A stretch of DNA of 64,000 nt from Frigoribacterium sp. ACAM 257 (GTDB taxonomy: Bacteria > Actinomycetota > Actinomycetes > Actinomycetales > Microbacteriaceae): assembly GCF_007954365.1 (NCBI RefSeq), contig NZ_VOLO01000001.1:310001-374000 (forward strand), read 5' to 3'. This document shows, piece by piece, positions 1 through 6,872 of the stretch. The notes below the pieces were generated by a model, which was given only the letters and a program-made list of their open reading frames with translations, made no database searches and had not been told where the DNA came from. The translations under genes were made by a program, and so were the position numbers. The stretch's first letter is position 1; the number at the start of each line of letters is the position of its first letter.

Positions 1-78
1 GGAGGCGCGGAGCAGACCCGAGGAGGCACGGGCCGTCCAGGGCGGGCCGCGCCGCACCTCCGTCGGTAGTGTCGGCGG

Positions 79-798
79 ATGGACCCGTCGCCCCTCGCCC
101 CGAAGCCGCCCACCCCGAGGGAGGCCACCGTCGCCCGGCGCGTGCAGCGCCGGTGGTGGGTCTTCAGCGCCCTCGGCGCCATCGGCGTCGTGCTGCTGAT
201 CGGCGTCGTCGTGACCGCGAGGGCAGGGCGTCTCGGCATCGACGAACGGGTCATGAACGAGCTCGTCGAGCACCGGAGCGACTTCTGGATCGCCCCGGCC
301 CTCGTCTTCGACACGGTCGGAGCGGGGCTGATCGGCGTCTTCGTCGTGCCGATCGGCGTCGCCGTCGTCTTCCTGCTGCGGCGGCGTCCGTGGGCGGCGC
401 TCTACTGGATCTGCGCCTGCGCCCTGAGCGCCGGGATCGTGCAGGTCGTCAAGCACGCCTTCGGGCGCGCGCGGCCGACCGAGATCCTCGTGGTGAGCGA
501 CTACGGCTCGTTCCCCTCCGGCCACACGGCGAACGCGGCGACCCTCGCCGTCGTGCTCGGCGTCGTCCTCCGCCGGGTCTGGGTCTGGGCCGCCGGCGTC
601 GCCTGGACCGTCCTGATGCTGCTCAGCCGCACCTACCTGGGGGCGCACTGGCTGACCGACACGATCGGCGGGCTGCTGATCGGCGCCGGCGTCGCGGTCG
701 TCCTCTGGGCGCCGGTGGCGCACCGGCTGCTCGACGAGCAGGAGCGGGTCAGGGGCCGCGGCTGGGCGTGGCAGGCGCGTGACGGTGCGGGTGCCTAG
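79..798 (+). CDS. PAP2-superfamily phosphatase (membrane)
   Basis: Integral membrane phosphatase of the PAP2 family (239 aa), expected to act on lipid phosphates or polyprenyl pyrophosphates at the membrane face. All three family motifs are visible: K-x6-RP as KHAFGRARP from residue 125, PSGH at 146-149, and SR-x5-H-x3-D as SRTYLGAHWLTD at 183-194, so the catalytic histidines and aspartate are intact. About five or six hydrophobic segments surround them. The ATG at 79 is preceded by TAGTGT (67-72) with a 6-nt gap and no Shine-Dalgarno sequence, which suggests a leaderless message. Its stop codon overlaps the -10 hexamer of the next gene. The true substrate cannot be read from the sequence. 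Confidence 0.9.
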   Translation: MDPSPLAPKPPTPREATVARRVQRRWWVFSALGAIGVVLLIGVVVTARAGRLGIDERVMNELVEHRSDFWIAPALVFDTVGAGLIGVFVVPIGVAVVFLLRRRPWAALYWICACALSAGIVQVVKHAFGRARPTEILVVSDYGSFPSGHTANAATLAVVLGVVLRRVWVWAAGVAWTVLMLLSRTYLGAHWLTDTIGGLLIGAGVAVVLWAPVAHRLLDEQERVRGRGWAWQARDGAGA

Positions 799-801
799 GC
801 T
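796..801 (+). promoter_or_regulatory. -10 element TAGGCT of the HerA-like gene
   Basis: TAGGCT ends 6 nt before the ATG at 808. Its first three bases are the TAG stop codon of the PAP2 gene, so one stop codon also serves as the start of a promoter element. No convincing -35 is visible. Confidence 0.5.
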
Positions 802-807
802 GACCCC

Positions 808-2766
808 ATGACCGACCCCCTCGACCAGGCCAGAGCCGAGGCCGCCGCGGCGGTCGCCGTCGCCGAGCAGGCGAAGCGCGACGCGGAGGCCGCCCTGGCG
901 CGGGCCGAGCAGCTCGCGGCCGAGGCCGAGGCGGCAGCGCAGGAGGCGGCCGAGGCCGAGGCGGCCGCGCCGGCTCCCGAGGCGGCAGCGCCTGCTCCCG
1001 GGGACGAGGCGCCCGGTCCCGTCGACGCGACCACCGCCTCCTCGGGTCCGCTCTCGCCGGCCGCAGTCGACGCGGTCCGCGCGGGCTACGCCACCGAGGG
1101 CCCCGCCCTCGAGATCGGCTCGCTCGTCAACGGCGACGCGCTCCCCGACGTCCCCGTCCGGATCCCGCTCGGCATGCTGAACCGGCACGGCCTGATCGCG
1201 GGAGCGACGGGCACCGGCAAGACGAAGACCCTGCAGGTGCTCGCCGAGCAGCTGTCGGCGGCTGGCGTGCCCGTCTTCGCGGCCGACGTCAAGGGCGACC
1301 TGTCGGGCCTCGCCGCCGCGGGCGAGCCGAGCGAGAAGCTGCTCGCGCGGACGCGCGGCATCGGCCAGGACTGGACGCCCCTCGCGGCCCCCGCCGAGTT
1401 CTACGCCCTCGGCGACGGCGGCCAGGGCATCCCGGTGCGGGCGACGGTCAGCGGCTTCGGGCCGATCCTCCTGAGCAAGGTGCTCGGCCTCAACGACACG
1501 CAGGAGTCCAGCCTCGGGCTCGTCTTCCACTACGCCGAGCAGGCGGGGCTGCCGCTGCTCGACCTGGCCGATCTCCGCAGCGTGCTCACGTACCTGACGA
1601 GCGACGACGGCAAGGCCGAGCTGGTCGAGCTCGGCGGCCTCAGCAAGGCGACCGTCGGTGTCGTGCTGCGCGAGCTGATCACCTTCGCCGACCAGGGCGC
1701 CGACCGCTTCTTCGGCGAGCCCGAGATCGACACGGCCGTGTTCCTCCGGAAGGCTGCGGACGGGCGCGGCATCGTCAGCCTGCTCGAGCTGCCCGGCGTG
1801 CACGACGAGCCGGCGCTGTTCTCGACCTTCCTGATGTGGCTGCTCGCCGACCTCTACAACGACCTGCCCGAGGTGGGCGACCTCGACCGCCCGAAGCTCG
1901 TCTTCTTCTTCGACGAGGCGCACCTGCTGTTCGCGGGTGCCTCGGACGCCTTCCTCGAGCAGGTGACGCGCACCGTGCGGCTGATCCGGTCGAAGGGCGT
2001 CGGCATCGTCTTCGTCACGCAGACCCCGAAGGACGTGCCCGGCGACGTCCTCGCGCAGCTCGGCTCGCGGATCCAGCACCAGCTGCGTGCCTTCACGCCC
2101 GACGACGCCAAGGCGCTCCGGGCCACGGTCTCGACCTACCCGACCAGCGACTACGACCTCGGCGCCGTGCTGACCACCCTGGGCACGGGGGAGGCGGTCG
2201 TCACCGTCATGAACGAGAAGGGCGCGCCGAGCCCGGTCGCCTGGACGCGGGTGCGGGCCCCTCAGGGGTCGATGTCGCCCCTGCCCCCCGACGAGATGAC
2301 GGCCCGGGTCGCGGCGTCGCCGCTCTGGCCGGTGTACGGCACGCCGGTCGACCGGGACTCCGCCCGCGAGATGCTGGCCCGCAAGCTCGAGGCCGCGGCC
2401 CTGCGTCGTCGCGAGCTCGACGAGGCGACCGCGCGCGACGAGGCCCTCGTGCTCGAGGCGAAGGAGGCGGCGGCCAGGGAGAAGAGCGACGCCGCGGCCC
2501 TCAAGGCGGCGGAGAAGGAGCGGAAGGCCGCCCAGGCCGAGTACGAGCGCCAGCAGCGCGAGTTCGAGAAGGCCGAGCGGGCCGCCGCGACGACGAGGGC
2601 GCGTCGGGCGGGCGGCTCGACCCGCTCCTCCTCCTCGTCGTCCGGGCGTGGGCGCGCCGGCGGCGGCTCCGGCGGCGTTCTCGGGGACGTGCTCGGCTCG
2701 AGCGCCGGCAAGACGATCGTCCGCGAGGTGGTCAAGGGGATCTTCGGGACCCTGCGTCGGCGCTGA
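808..2766 (+). CDS. HerA-like (DUF853/YjgR family) ATPase
   Basis: P-loop ATPase of the bacterial HerA-like helicase family (652 aa). Residues 1-60 form an Ala/Glu-rich, coiled-coil-like stretch. The core has Walker A GATGTGKT at 132-139, followed by the family phrase ADVKGDLSGL, and a Walker B ending in DEAH at 369-372. The C-terminal 150 residues are highly charged (Ala/Lys/Glu/Arg coiled coil) and then Ser/Arg/Gly-rich, unlike the compact end of E. coli YjgR. Family members are usually described as putative helicases or DNA translocases; no neighbouring nuclease (NurA) or Sir2 gene is present, so a defence role is not indicated. Start ATG at 808 fits the TAGGCT element 6 nt upstream. Confidence 0.85.
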   Translation: MTDPLDQARAEAAAAVAVAEQAKRDAEAALARAEQLAAEAEAAAQEAAEAEAAAPAPEAAAPAPGDEAPGPVDATTASSGPLSPAAVDAVRAGYATEGPALEIGSLVNGDALPDVPVRIPLGMLNRHGLIAGATGTGKTKTLQVLAEQLSAAGVPVFAADVKGDLSGLAAAGEPSEKLLARTRGIGQDWTPLAAPAEFYALGDGGQGIPVRATVSGFGPILLSKVLGLNDTQESSLGLVFHYAEQAGLPLLDLADLRSVLTYLTSDDGKAELVELGGLSKATVGVVLRELITFADQGADRFFGEPEIDTAVFLRKAADGRGIVSLLELPGVHDEPALFSTFLMWLLADLYNDLPEVGDLDRPKLVFFFDEAHLLFAGASDAFLEQVTRTVRLIRSKGVGIVFVTQTPKDVPGDVLAQLGSRIQHQLRAFTPDDAKALRATVSTYPTSDYDLGAVLTTLGTGEAVVTVMNEKGAPSPVAWTRVRAPQGSMSPLPPDEMTARVAASPLWPVYGTPVDRDSAREMLARKLEAAALRRRELDEATARDEALVLEAKEAAAREKSDAAALKAAEKERKAAQAEYERQQREFEKAERAAATTRARRAGGSTRSSSSSSGRGRAGGGSGGVLGDVLGSSAGKTIVREVVKGIFGTLRRR

Positions 2767-2816
2767 GGACGCCTGCCACCGCGCCGTGCAGGAGCGGTCG
2801 CCCGCGAGTCGGGGGC

Positions 2817-3440
2817 TCAGGCCGTGAACATCTCCCAGACGAGGGCCAGCACGCTCGTCGCGACGGCGAATGCGAGCACGACCAGACCGGTGCTGAGCCA
2901 CCGGCGGCCCTCGTACCACGACCGGCTCTCGGGCCAGGTGCGGTAGAACTCGGCACCGGACATGGGGCGCGAGACGGTCGTGACGGCGCTGCCGAGCGCG
3001 TCGGTGACGGCCGTGATCGCCTCGTCCGGCCAGTAGCCGCCCCGCATCCGGAACAGCACCCGGCCGTCGTGGCCGAGGGCGATCAGCTGCGGCACGGTCT
3101 CGCTCGAGGCGCCACGGTAGGTGCGCGCGACGAGGAGGGTCGCCACGGCGTCGCGGGGGAGCCGGACGCTTCCCGGCAGCCACCCGCGCTTGAAGAACTC
3201 CGTGGAGCTGACGCCCGCGTACGAGACCCTGAAGCGCCAGTACATGAGCAGGCCGACGACGAGCGCGACGTCGGCGACCCAGAGGACGGCCGGCCAGCGG
3301 TCGGTCGGCCACGTCAGCCAGAGCAGGGCGGCGAGGACGGGCGCGAGGCTGAGGACTGCCGTGAGGACGGCGGTCCTGGCGATCGTGCGGCGGGGCACCG
3401 CGATCACCGCGAAGTCGTCGCGCGCGACGGATGTCACCAT
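2817..3440 (-). CDS. Membrane protein, possibly bacterial PH-like
   Basis: A 207-aa protein of unknown role. Two hydrophobic segments near residues 20-70, a soluble middle of about 100 residues and one C-terminal hydrophobic segment (about 185-205) are visible. The TM-TM-beta-rich layout resembles small bacterial proteins with a PH-like domain, but I see no diagnostic motif. The ATG is preceded on the minus strand by a G-rich stretch that could serve as ribosome-binding site; no clear -10 lies close to it. It lies downstream of the S4-domain gene on the same strand but is separated by about 200 nt. Confidence 0.6.
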   Translation of the reverse strand: MVTSVARDDFAVIAVPRRTIARTAVLTAVLSLAPVLAALLWLTWPTDRWPAVLWVADVALVVGLLMYWRFRVSYAGVSSTEFFKRGWLPGSVRLPRDAVATLLVARTYRGASSETVPQLIALGHDGRVLFRMRGGYWPDEAITAVTDALGSAVTTVSRPMSGAEFYRTWPESRSWYEGRRWLSTGLVVLAFAVATSVLALVWEMFTA

Positions 3441-3491
3441 CTCGGTCTCTGCCCCCTCGGCCCTCGGCTGCCTCCCCCCTCAGAGAGGACC

Positions 3492-3508
3492 GCCGTCGTC
3501 ACGACGGC
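3492..3508. repeat. Short perfect palindrome in the 3441-3645 spacer
   Basis: GCCGTCGT-C-ACGACGGC, an 8-bp perfect inverted repeat with a 1-nt centre, about 50 nt upstream of the membrane-protein gene read on the minus strand. It could be an operator; there is no T tract, so a terminator is less likely. The rest of the spacer is C/G-rich without another clear signal. Confidence 0.35.
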
Positions 3509-3645
3509 CTGCCGTGGCCTCGATCATAAAGGAGGCGGCACCGGTGGCGGACCGCTCTGTCCGGTCCGTGAGCGGCGGCCCCGCATAGTCCCCGCGACGT
3601 CCCCGCGTCGTCCCCGCGCCGGCCCGCACGTGTCCGGCGATCTCG

Positions 3646-4017
3646 TCAGCGGTCGCGGAGCTTCTCGAGGTCGCGTCGTTCGCGTTTCGTCGGCCGGCCG
3701 GCACCCCGGTCGCGGACCGGGACGATCGCGGCTTCCTCGCGCGGCGGAGGAGGCGGCGTGAGGTCGGTCATCGCCTCGGCGGCGACGGAGGCGCCCACCC
3801 GCTTCACGAGGCACGTGCGGACCACGAGGATCCGGTCGAAGCCGGCGACGCGGACCCGCACCTCGTCGCCCGGCCGCACCGACTGCGACGCCTTGACGCG
3901 TTCCCCGTTCACCCGGACGTGTCCCGCGCGGCAGCCCGCCGTCGCCGCGGACCGCGTCTTGTAGACCCGTACGGCCCACAGCCAGCTGTCGACGCGGGCG
4001 GATGCGGGGGAGTCCAT
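3646..4017 (-). CDS. S4-domain RNA-binding protein (Hsp15/HslR family)
   Basis: A 123-aa protein with an N-terminal S4 domain (about residues 8-65): the pattern RVDSWLWAVRVYKTRS followed by the RVNGERVKASQSVRPGDEV stretch is characteristic of HslR-type proteins. Hsp15 in E. coli binds stalled 50S subunits carrying nascent chains, and a similar role in ribosome rescue is plausible. The C-terminal end is basic (GRPTKRERRDLEKLRDR), typical of the family. The ATG is 6 nt from a minus-strand TAGCAT (4024-4029), so the message is likely leaderless. Confidence 0.85.
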   Translation of the reverse strand: MDSPASARVDSWLWAVRVYKTRSAATAGCRAGHVRVNGERVKASQSVRPGDEVRVRVAGFDRILVVRTCLVKRVGASVAAEAMTDLTPPPPPREEAAIVPVRDRGAGRPTKRERRDLEKLRDR

Positions 4018-4114
4018 CCGACGATGCTACGTCGGCGCCGCCGACGGCCGCCCGCCGCGTGCCGCGGTCGTCAGGTCGCCGCTCGCGACGTCCGCAGGAG
4101 CCCGCGCCGTCCGC

Positions 4115-4120
4115 TACCAT
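4115..4120 (+). promoter_or_regulatory. Probable -10 (TACCAT) of tRNA-Ser
   Basis: TACCAT ends about 37 nt before the mature tRNA-Ser 5' end; no good -35 is visible. Weak call based on position. Confidence 0.35.
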
Positions 4121-4157
4121 GGACGAGGTCGTGCGCCAGTGATGCTGTCGCCGCCCT

Positions 4158-4242
4158 GGAGGATTCGCCTAGTGGCCTATGGCGCACGCTTGGAAAGCGT
4201 GTTGGGTGCAAGCCCTCAGGGGTTCGAATCCCCTATCCTCCG
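4158..4242 (+). tRNA. tRNA-Ser (anticodon GGA)
   Basis: An 85-nt class II tRNA. Acceptor arms GGAGGAT (4158-4164) and ATCCTCC (4235-4241) pair perfectly, with discriminator G at 4242 as expected for serine. The anticodon stem CACGC/GCGTG encloses TTGGAAA, giving anticodon GGA (UCC/UCU codons). A long variable arm and the T loop GGTTCGAATCC are present. CCA is not encoded. Confidence 0.95.
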
Positions 4243-4243
4243 C

Positions 4244-4282
4244 ACGAGAAAGGCCCTCCCCCTTCGGGAGGGCCTTTCTCGT
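4244..4282 (+). terminator. Strong hairpin directly after tRNA-Ser
   Basis: Perfect 17-bp inverted repeat (4244-4260 with 4266-4282) around a 5-nt CCTTC loop, beginning 2 nt after the tRNA. The right arm contains TTTCTCGTT, a weak T tract. It is the first of three related hairpins. Confidence 0.75.
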
Positions 4283-4292
4283 TCTCCCTCGG

Positions 4293-4430
4293 TTCGCCCT
4301 CCGGGCGACACGAGATGGCCCTCCCCTCCGGAGGGCCATAGCTAGTCCTCCACTGGTTCGCCCTTCGGGCGACACCGGAGAGGCCCTCCCCCTTCGAGAG
4401 GGCCTTTCTCGTTCGCCCTCCGGGCGACAC
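4293..4430. repeat. Three-copy repeat with alternating hairpins
   Basis: The 19-mer TTCGCCC(T/T)CGGGCGACAC-type element occurs at 4293-4311, 4357-4375 and 4412-4430, the middle copy differing by one base. Each copy is itself a small palindrome (CGCCC/GGGCG). Between them lie a perfect 10-bp hairpin (4315-4324/4330-4339) and an imperfect second version of the terminator hairpin (4378-4410). The whole spacer after tRNA-Ser is thus built from two alternating modules. Confidence 0.75.
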
Positions 4431-4442
4431 GGTGCGACGGGC

Positions 4443-4949
4443 TCAGGAGGCGGCGGTCCCGTCGAGCATCAGAGTCATGTACCGCAGGTCCAGCCAGCGG
4501 CCGAACTTCACGCCGACCTCGCGGAGCAGCCCCGCGTCCTCGAACCCGAGCGACCTGTGCAGCCGCACCGAGCCCTCGTTGCCGGCCTCGACGAGGGCGA
4601 CCATGACGTGGTGGCCGGCCTCCGTGGCCCCGGCGACCAGCGCCTCCAGCAGGCTGCGTCCGATGCCGGCTCCCTGGTGGCCCTCGCGCACGTAGACGCT
4701 GTTCTCGACGGTGTGGCGGTAGCCGTCCTTGGCGTGGAACGGGCCGAAGCTCGCATAGCCGACCACGAGGTCGCCCTCGACCGCGACGAGCGCGGCCGTG
4801 CCGGGGCGACGGTGGGCGTCGAGCCAGTCACGGCGTCCCTGCAGGTCGGGCACCGCGTCGGTCCAGATCGCGGTCGAGCGGGCGACGGCGTCGGCGTGGA
4901 TCTCGAGGACCCCCGGCAGGTCGGACTCGGCGGCGGGACGGATGATCAC
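4443..4949 (-). CDS. GNAT acetyltransferase, phosphinothricin-acetyltransferase-like
   Basis: A 168-aa GNAT enzyme of the PAT/MnaT group, which acetylates the amino group of amino-acid-like substrates such as phosphinothricin or methionine derivatives using acetyl-CoA. Visible features are the VENSVYVREGHQGAGIG acetyl-CoA loop (about residues 82-98), the N-x-x-S-x-x-LHRSLGF segment, and the C-terminal VGVKFGRWLDLRYM block typical of the PAT group. The GTG start at 4949 lies 6 nt after a minus-strand TAGGAT (4956-4961). The promoter is back-to-back with that of the small gene at 5032. The substrate is not determined. Confidence 0.85.
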   Translation of the reverse strand: MIIRPAAESDLPGVLEIHADAVARSTAIWTDAVPDLQGRRDWLDAHRRPGTAALVAVEGDLVVGYASFGPFHAKDGYRHTVENSVYVREGHQGAGIGRSLLEALVAGATEAGHHVMVALVEAGNEGSVRLHRSLGFEDAGLLREVGVKFGRWLDLRYMTLMLDGTAAS

Positions 4950-5031
4950 CCGTCGATCCTACGAGGGGGACGACCCTGTGAACCGACGGAGGCGCCGGTC
5001 GGACCCGAGGACGCCCGCGTAGGTTCTGCTC

Positions 5032-5250
5032 ATGACTGACGACACCTACACCGCGTCCTTCCTCGGCGACGACGGCCAGGAGGCCCGCACCGAGCAGCTC
5101 GAGTCGATCGGCGGCCAGCCGCAGAAGAGCCTCGTCCGCCCTGCCGCCGACGGCGGCGACGACGTCAACTGGGAGCTCGACGCCGACGCGTCCGCCGACG
5201 GCCGAGCCGTATACCGCTCCCTCGGCGTGGCGCAGCACGACTACTCCTGA
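5032..5250 (+). CDS. Small acidic hypothetical protein
   Basis: A 72-aa protein rich in Asp and Glu, without membrane segments, cysteines or a recognised motif. The ATG stands 6 nt after TAGGTT (5020-5025), the same promoter spacing seen at many recognised genes of this window, which supports it being expressed. I do not recognise the family. Confidence 0.6.
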   Translation: MTDDTYTASFLGDDGQEARTEQLESIGGQPQKSLVRPAADGGDDVNWELDADASADGRAVYRSLGVAQHDYS

Positions 5251-5305
5251 GCTCGCTCGGTCCTGCGCGGTGACCACAGGGTGCAGCGGAGGGCCGTCGC
5301 GGGGG

Positions 5306-5311
5306 TAACAT
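5306..5311 (+). promoter_or_regulatory. Probable -10 (TAACAT) of the permease gene
   Basis: TAACAT in a locally AT-richer patch; it would give a leader of about 60 nt before the GTG start at 5378, consistent with the clear ribosome-binding site there. Confidence 0.4.
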
Positions 5312-5377
5312 ATCGCCACGGCGCACCCGCGCCCCTCAGCCAGACCGCGCACGACGGCGTGCGCACAGGAGGCGCTC

Positions 5378-6817
5378 GTGACCACACGACGTGACGGATC
5401 CCGCTCGGTGCTCCGCAAGAAGCCCGTGCAGCAGATCGAGGACGAGACCGGGGGCACAGGGCTCTTCAAGAGCCTCGGCCTGTGGCAGCTGACGGCCATC
5501 GGCGTCGGCGGCATCATCGGGGTCGGCATCTTCTCGCTGGCCGGGCTCGTCGCCCACGGCGACGACGCCAACCCGGGCGTCGGGCCGGCGGTGCTGTTCT
5601 CGTTCTTGATCGCGGGCCTCGCGAGCGCGGCGGCGGCACTCTCGTACGCCGAGTTCGCGGGCATGATCCCGCGGGCCGGCTCCGCCTACACCTACGGCTA
5701 CGTCGCCCTCGGCGAGATCATCGGCTGGTTCATCGGCTGGGACCTGCTGCTCGAGTACGTGGCCATCGTGGCCGTCGTCGCGATCGGCATCTCGGGCTAC
5801 TTCGACGCGTTCCTCTCGGGACTCGGGCTGCACCTCCCCGACGCGATCGCGTCGACGCCCGACGCGGGGCAGGGCGGCGTGGTCAACCTGCCCGCGATCG
5901 TCGTCTGCCTGGTCGTCACCTTCATCCTCAGCCGCGGCTCGAAGGCCTTCGGGCGGTTCGAGATCGTCGCCGTCGGCATCAAGGTGCTGCTGGTGCTGTT
6001 CATCATCGGCATCGGCCTGTTCCACCTGAGCGCGGAGAACTTCTCGCCGTTCGTGCCCAACGGCTTCGGACCCGTCTTCACCGGGGCCGCCACCGTCTTC
6101 TTCGCCGTCTTCGGCTACGACGCCATGAGCACCGCGGCGGAGGAGAGCGTCGACGGCAAGAAGCACATGCCGAAGGCGATCATCCTGTCGCTGATCATCG
6201 CGATGATCCTCTACGTCGCCGCCACGCTGGTGCTCACCGGCATGCAGGACTACCGCGAGATCGACCCGGCCGCCGGCTTCGCCTCGGCCTTCAGCAGCGT
6301 CGGCCTGCCGGTGGTGGCGACGATCATCTCGGTGTTCGCGGTCATCTCGATCCTCACCGTCATGCTGACCTTCCTGCTCGGCGTCACGCGCGTCTGGTTC
6401 TCGATGAGCCGCGACGGCCTTCTGCCCGGTTGGTTCGCACGGACCGACCGCAAGGGCGTCCCGCAGCGCGTCACGTGGATCGCGGGCATCGCCTCCGCGC
6501 TGCTCGCCGGGGTGTTCCCGATCCGCGCCGTCGCCGACCTGACGAACATCGGCATCCTCGCCGCGTTCGTCGTCGTCTGTGTCGCCGTCATCGTGTTCCG
6601 CTACCGCAAGCCCGACGAGCCGCGCACGTTCCGCCTCCCGTTCATGCCCTTCGTCCCGGCCTTCGGTGTGCTGGCGAGCGGGTTCCTCATCTCGCAGCTG
6701 CACTGGGAGACCTGGCTGCGCTTCGGCATCTGGCTGGTCGTCGGCCTCGTGCTCTACTTCGGCTACGGGCGGAGGCACTCGCTGCTGAACCCCGACAGCC
6801 CCCGCCTGCCGCGCTGA
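5378..6817 (+). CDS. APC-family amino-acid permease (cationic amino acid transporter type)
   Basis: A 479-aa amino acid/polyamine/organocation transporter with about 12 membrane segments. The first segment carries the family motif GVGGIIGVGIFSLAG (about residues 42-56), and PRAGSAYTY and FFAVFGYDAMSTAAEE are the conserved stretches of CAT/YfnA-like permeases. It probably imports an amino acid by proton symport or exchange; the substrate cannot be read. The start is GTG at 5378 because AGGAGG (5367-5372) lies 5 nt upstream. It is followed on the same strand, after 55 nt, by pta. Confidence 0.9.
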   Translation: MTTRRDGSRSVLRKKPVQQIEDETGGTGLFKSLGLWQLTAIGVGGIIGVGIFSLAGLVAHGDDANPGVGPAVLFSFLIAGLASAAAALSYAEFAGMIPRAGSAYTYGYVALGEIIGWFIGWDLLLEYVAIVAVVAIGISGYFDAFLSGLGLHLPDAIASTPDAGQGGVVNLPAIVVCLVVTFILSRGSKAFGRFEIVAVGIKVLLVLFIIGIGLFHLSAENFSPFVPNGFGPVFTGAATVFFAVFGYDAMSTAAEESVDGKKHMPKAIILSLIIAMILYVAATLVLTGMQDYREIDPAAGFASAFSSVGLPVVATIISVFAVISILTVMLTFLLGVTRVWFSMSRDGLLPGWFARTDRKGVPQRVTWIAGIASALLAGVFPIRAVADLTNIGILAAFVVVCVAVIVFRYRKPDEPRTFRLPFMPFVPAFGVLASGFLISQLHWETWLRFGIWLVVGLVLYFGYGRRHSLLNPDSPRLPR

Positions 6818-6872
6818 CGCCGAGCAGCCCCTCCCCGGTGCCTCCGAGCCCGCCGGACGTAGGCTGGGCGAC

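Noticed and set aside
808-2766. HerA-like ATPase as part of an anti-phage system
   Set aside because: Neighbours are a phosphatase and a membrane protein, with no nuclease, Sir2 or reverse transcriptase partner; the YjgR-type ATPase is common in core genomes.
4244-4430. Repeats after tRNA-Ser as a CRISPR array or attachment site
   Set aside because: Spacers are not unique, repeats are short hairpins, no cas or integrase gene is present, and there is no duplicated tRNA 3' end.
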